A stretch of DNA of 64,000 nucleotides from Callorhinus ursinus. Its lineage: Eukaryota > Chordata > Mammalia > Carnivora > Otariidae. A program made the translations under genes and the position numbers. Shown in pieces: positions 59,641-64,000 of the stretch. The notes under the pieces were generated by a model. It was not told where the DNA came from. It was given only the letters and a program-made list of their open reading frames with translations, and searched no databases. Where the stretch lies: NCBI RefSeq assembly GCF_003265705.1, contig NW_020312788.1:8323945-8387944 (forward strand). The letters run 5' to 3'. The first letter of the stretch is position 1. Every line of letters begins with the position of its first letter.

Positions 59641-62600
59641 AATTTTTTAAATGACTCATCTTTTATAAAGATCTTCCAAAGCGTTTAGCTGTATTGTCAT
59701 GGGGATGGGGGAAACCTGCTCTCTTTTTTTTTACACATATTTTACTCTTTTATGTAAAATATGATTAAATTATATAATTCCACTAACAAGTGCAGCCAGC
59801 ATAAATAGGTTTCAGAACATACACAGCTGGTTTAAAATTCAATTGGTGGAAGTAGAAATGTGCAGGGACAATATCTGGAACATTCAGAGTGCTGGGGTAG
59901 CAAGAACCAATACATTTTACAGAAGAGGAATCTGTTAGGAGGAAGAGAACTTCCACTATTTTGAGAGCTTCTCCTATTTTGTAAAAAATTGTATAATTGC
60001 TGATACAGTAATCACTTTCTCTAGAAAACAATTGGAATTGCTGTCTGGCCCCAACGTTTCTGAGGAACATTTGTACCCTAACTGGTACAAAGTGAAAAGG
60101 ACATTTATGCTACATTTCTATTCTTTGTTAGTTATTGATAAAACCAATCAATTAAATGAATGGGGAACATATTGGGAGCAACTTTAGAAATCCAATCTAA
60201 TGGACAGCTGTGGCAAGTCACAATAGTTGATAGAATCCTAGACTAAATTTGAAGTCTTAGTTCTTCCACAAATAAAATCCCTCATGCATTTATGTTTCAG
60301 CTTTCACATATAAAAATGGGATAATCCCCACTCTCTGTTCCTTGTATAAAGTTGACAAGTCAATCAAAATATTTGATTCTAAAATATTATCACCTGAGAG
60401 ATGTTTCTGAAACATAAAACTAGATTTAAGTTCAAGAATGCGTATCAAGTACAAAGTGGTACTTAAATCATTCTTTTCATTACCTGGAAGATTGCACCCC
60501 CTTTTCCTTTCTTTGTGCGCAAGTTCAGGTCATTTACAATCAATCCATTTGGGAAGAAGTATTTGCAAAGCATCCAATAGACCCCACTATAATTATACTC
60601 TGTTAATGTCTTCCCTCACTCCCTCTTTCAAGTAATTGGGTTGAAGGGAAGGTCCTGAAATTGTTTCTCAGTATCCAGATTCCTCCTATTACCTTTAGAA
60701 ACCCCAGTGGGTTCCATGGTTTCCCCTTGGGACCTTATACTATAAATCCTAAAGGCAGCTTTTTAAGTCAGGCTCTTGCTGAATTAGCAGAACTCCAGAG
60801 TCTGGGTAACAAGGACATGTATGTAAAAGCAGTAAATCCTCTCTGCCTACTCATCATTACCCACACTCCAACTCATCCTTGGCCCTGACTTAATTGGGGT
60901 CACTTTAAAGTTTGAGTGTCCTTCTGAAAGCAAAGAAACATCTCACATATTATGCTGTGAACTAGTGATGAGAGCTGCCAGAGTGGCAAGGATAAGAAGC
61001 AGGAGGAAAGACTGTTTCATTTTTCAGGGAATCTTTACTTGCACCAAATTCTGTTCAGGATTTATGACATTGTTTGCCATGTCTGTGTGTGGCGAGTTTT
61101 TGTTCTATTCATGATTTTCTTCTAAATGATGTAACCATGTGATAAATGTTGAAAAGTTACACATAGAAAATTAGTTGATTTTCCCAAGGCTCATCCTTTC
61201 TCAAGGCTCAGCCAAGCCCCTCATCTGGGATTGCATAATACTTCACTCTGGGCAGATACAATGTCCTTCCTATACAATAAAATAATTCCTTATTCTCATT
61301 AGCCATGTGGAGGTAAAATAAGAAAGCAGATAACAAAGCAGTTTGAGCTTCAGACTAGGGCTATGTATACTTGAATGTTTAAAACTGCTAAAAGAACCCA
61401 CCTATCATGATTAGTGGTTAAACGTGAAGTATGAAGCATGTAACCCACAAGGAAACATGAAAAATGTGTGCCTCCTATTCCTTAACGATAAATCATAAGC
61501 ATAGCAATAATATGATCTGGGATGACCTCAAAATTAGGGAATACATTAGCTTCTAGAAACAACAAAAAGCAAGGTTTGGTATCTTATAAGTGGCAAAGAT
61601 TTACCAAATGCTGAATGCCCACATGGCAAACACTGATTCTATCAAAATCAGAAAATGCTATAAAATATTAAGGCTGTACCTTAGGGCAGAGACTTAAAAT
61701 TTAATATATTACTTGCATCATCTATTTGATAATCACACTTGAGGTTTAGTGTTTCATAGGGAGTGTTAATTTATGTTTTGATTAATCCTAATGTTTCAAG
61801 ATCTAAGTGTATTTAATGAACCAGAGAATTTCCTCAGAAAATTTCCTAATGTCAGTTATCATAGTTACCAAACTTGTTCATATGATTAATTTGCTGTTTA
61901 GGGGAATCATTTAACACACTCAGATTGTCTTCTTATGGTGCCCTTTTCAGCCTGCCTTTAGGAATGTACCCCTCTGCAGCTACACTAAGCAAAACAAATC
62001 AAAAGCCATTCATTACAACATAAATCAACTTTCCAATATTATCTGGATAGGGGGCATCTATAAGAAAATACATTTTGATTCTTTCTAAAGCAAATAGAGC
62101 ATTTCCAAAACCATAGATGGTGTGTGGAGAGAGTTGTGGTAAAATTCCATTCTTGATGCTCTTCCAACAGAAGCTAGAAAGTGTACCTGCCATAAAAGAG
62201 CATTTTGCAATCCAGGCTAAGAGACAGCAAGCATTGAGGCATGTGTCTTAAATGTGAGGAAGGAATAATGGAGTTTATTGTCAATATATTGTGAATATTT
62301 AACTTTATTTGAAAATCCTTATCTATCAGCATCCAGGTAAAAATTGAATGAGGAAATAAATTTCTCTCTTGCAACTTTTGCCTTTCTTTAATCACATGGG
62401 GTGGGGCCAGGAGCATGAAGACTCATAGAATAAAAGGAAACTTTAAACTGCTGGGCAGGGACGAGAGTCATGGTTTTAAGACTATAAATCATCTGCCCTA
62501 CCCACAGGACACATAGTTACTGTTGGAAGACAAAATTGTATTGAAATTTGATTATAAAAGAACTAATTCCAGAGCAAAATCCAATAAAAATTAGGCCCCA

Positions 62601-63719
62601 CCTTGAAGGATGATATAATAGTTTCATACAAAAAACAAAAATAATAATAATCTTAATTAATATTCATTAAAATTCTTCTCAGACTCCCCTGACTGAAGCT
62701 CAGGACACATTTCTCTAATTGTAATCTGTCATGGACTTTCACTGAAACCCCAATACATAAAATAGGTACCATAACTGTTTTATTGGCATAAGTATGTAAG
62801 TTTAATTTAAGGATCTACTTATTAAAAAGTAAATGAGACAAGTGTCATTTTGATGAGCACACTCATATCAAATCAGAAATTGCAGGCTTGCATTAACCTC
62901 AACCTCCATTCTTTTTTAAATTTTGTATTCCTTGCTCACTATGAAGAAAATTTGGATTCACACTCTGCATAATTGCAAATATTAACAATACTGTAGTATT
63001 TATTCCTCTACGTGTGTGCCAATAGATACACATTTGAGGGAAGTTTAGTATAAAGTTAAATACTTCTGAATTAGTATCTAATCATGTTTGATAGGTGCTT
63101 ACTATGGGATAGTTAATTATTTCAACTTTTCTCTCCCTGTGTATGATTTCTTCAAGAAATTTTGATTTTAATAATACTATCTTGTGTACTTGTTAGGTTA
63201 TTCTTGTTTGAATGTCCTTAAAGTTTGGGTCCTTTGGTACTAAGCTATGGGGTTGATTGCTTTTAGCAATCACAGAAAGCATTTCAAACTCACTTAAAAG
63301 ACTTAAATATCTCATTTGCCTTACATAAGTTGAGGGTCCCAAAGAGTTTTATTCACATAGAGTCAAGTAAAGGAAAATTAACCTTACATTTATAAAATAT
63401 TCAAGTGACCTTATACCATAATAAAGACATGAGATTTTTACCAGCCTTGAAAAAATTTTGTGGAACATCAGGAAGTTTTAAAAATCCCCCATAACTGCAA
63501 ATATTAGAAAAGTTAAAATGAGCTTTTCATTCACCTTTAATTAACTGTATATTGAGGGTTCATTTGAACAACCATTAGGATTATAAGTGTCCAGATGTGT
63601 ACTATAAATATCCAGGCAAAACTAGATGTGGAAAATTCTGATTAAATATATATATTTATATTTATTTTACCTGATTAAATATATATATTTTTTAATCCGG
63701 GCATTTAGAGAAAGGCTTA

Positions 63720-63835
63720 AGGGCCAGGTATATGTTCAGAACATATTTTTTTCATTGTTATGCTTCCATGCCAAGTATAGTGCTTGGTATAGAGTAGATA
63801 CTCACTATGTATTTGCTAAAAGAATGAGAGCTACT
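63720..63835 (+). repeat. L2 3' tail, sense
   Basis: 'atgccaagtatagtgcttggtatagagtagatactcactatgtatttgctaaaagaatgaga' matches the terminal L2 text. Short fragment. Confidence 0.6.
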
Positions 63836-64000
63836 TTTCCAAGCTGCAGGCCATGACCCTGATTCTGGGTGATGCTCCTGGCTCTTTGAAATCAAATCAA
63901 CCCAATAAATAATGACTTCAGACACACAGTGAAAGGTGCTGTGTACCCTCAGAGCTTCAAAACTTGACAGACAAGAAGGTTGTGTAGAGAGTAGTGGAAA

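Larger units (their letters stand above)
49685..64000 (+). other. KCNH7: KCNH7 intron (5' part) after the S6 exon
   Basis: No further KCNH7 exon is recognised before the window ends, so this intron is at least 14.3 kb. Contents: an old homologous pair (50.5 and 54.6 kb), MIR and L2 fragments, antisense old L1 pieces (56.9-57.5 and 58.5-59.6 kb), a MER5A element, and simple repeats. No carnivore SINE is seen here. Nothing identifiable in about 50850-53140, 53250-54130, 54860-56840 and 59650-63700 apart from AT-rich sequence and weak MIR-like text near 60230-60330. Confidence 0.85.

Overview
The window is a stretch of a mammalian nuclear genome, almost certainly from a carnivoran. The diagnostic evidence is eleven copies of the tRNA-Lys-derived carnivore SINE (CAN/SINEC type, head like ggggcgcctgggtggctcag, A-rich tail after aataaataaaatcttt) and several 5'-truncated L1 tails of the carnivore type. 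The SINE subtype at 41254-41446 resembles those of arctoid caniforms (bear, seal, mustelid); that refinement is tentative. A 100-base run of N at 26615-26714 marks an assembly gap.

Only one protein-coding gene is visible: an internal part of KCNH7 (ERG3, Kv11.3), a voltage-gated potassium channel of the ether-a-go-go-related family, on the + strand. Three consecutive coding exons are present: 23246-23671 (N-linker end, S1-S3), 38475-38874 (S3-S4 linker, S4, S5, turret, pore helix, selectivity filter, start of S6) and 49485-49684 (S6 and most of the C-linker). Their lengths (426, 400, 200 bp) and phases (0/0, 0/1, 1/0) join into one uninterrupted frame and match the layout of exons 6, 7 and 8 of KCNH2/HERG. 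Everything else is intron: the 3' part of the preceding intron (1-23245), two complete introns (14,803 and 10,610 bp), and the 5' part of the following intron (49685-64000). Upstream PAS-domain exons and downstream cyclic-nucleotide-binding-homology exons lie outside.

The introns are filled with interspersed repeats of different ages: L2 and MIR fragments, two LTR-like elements, a Tigger-like DNA transposon, MER5-like fragments, old L1 fragments on both strands, three carnivore-type L1 tails, and the SINEs, many with recognisable target-site duplications. Several are nested and give an order of insertion (3.2-4.1, 13.6-14.2, 26.4-27.1 and 42.1-46.9 kb). There is also a roughly 270-bp direct duplication of unique-looking sequence at 39.7 and 40.4 kb, and an older homologous pair at 50.5 and 54.6 kb.

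I found no new biological system. The observations most worth checking are a second, in-frame splice acceptor 57 bases upstream of the S4 exon, a short intron-retention reading frame after the S6 exon, the local duplications, and a CpG-containing palindromic patch at 17.8 kb.
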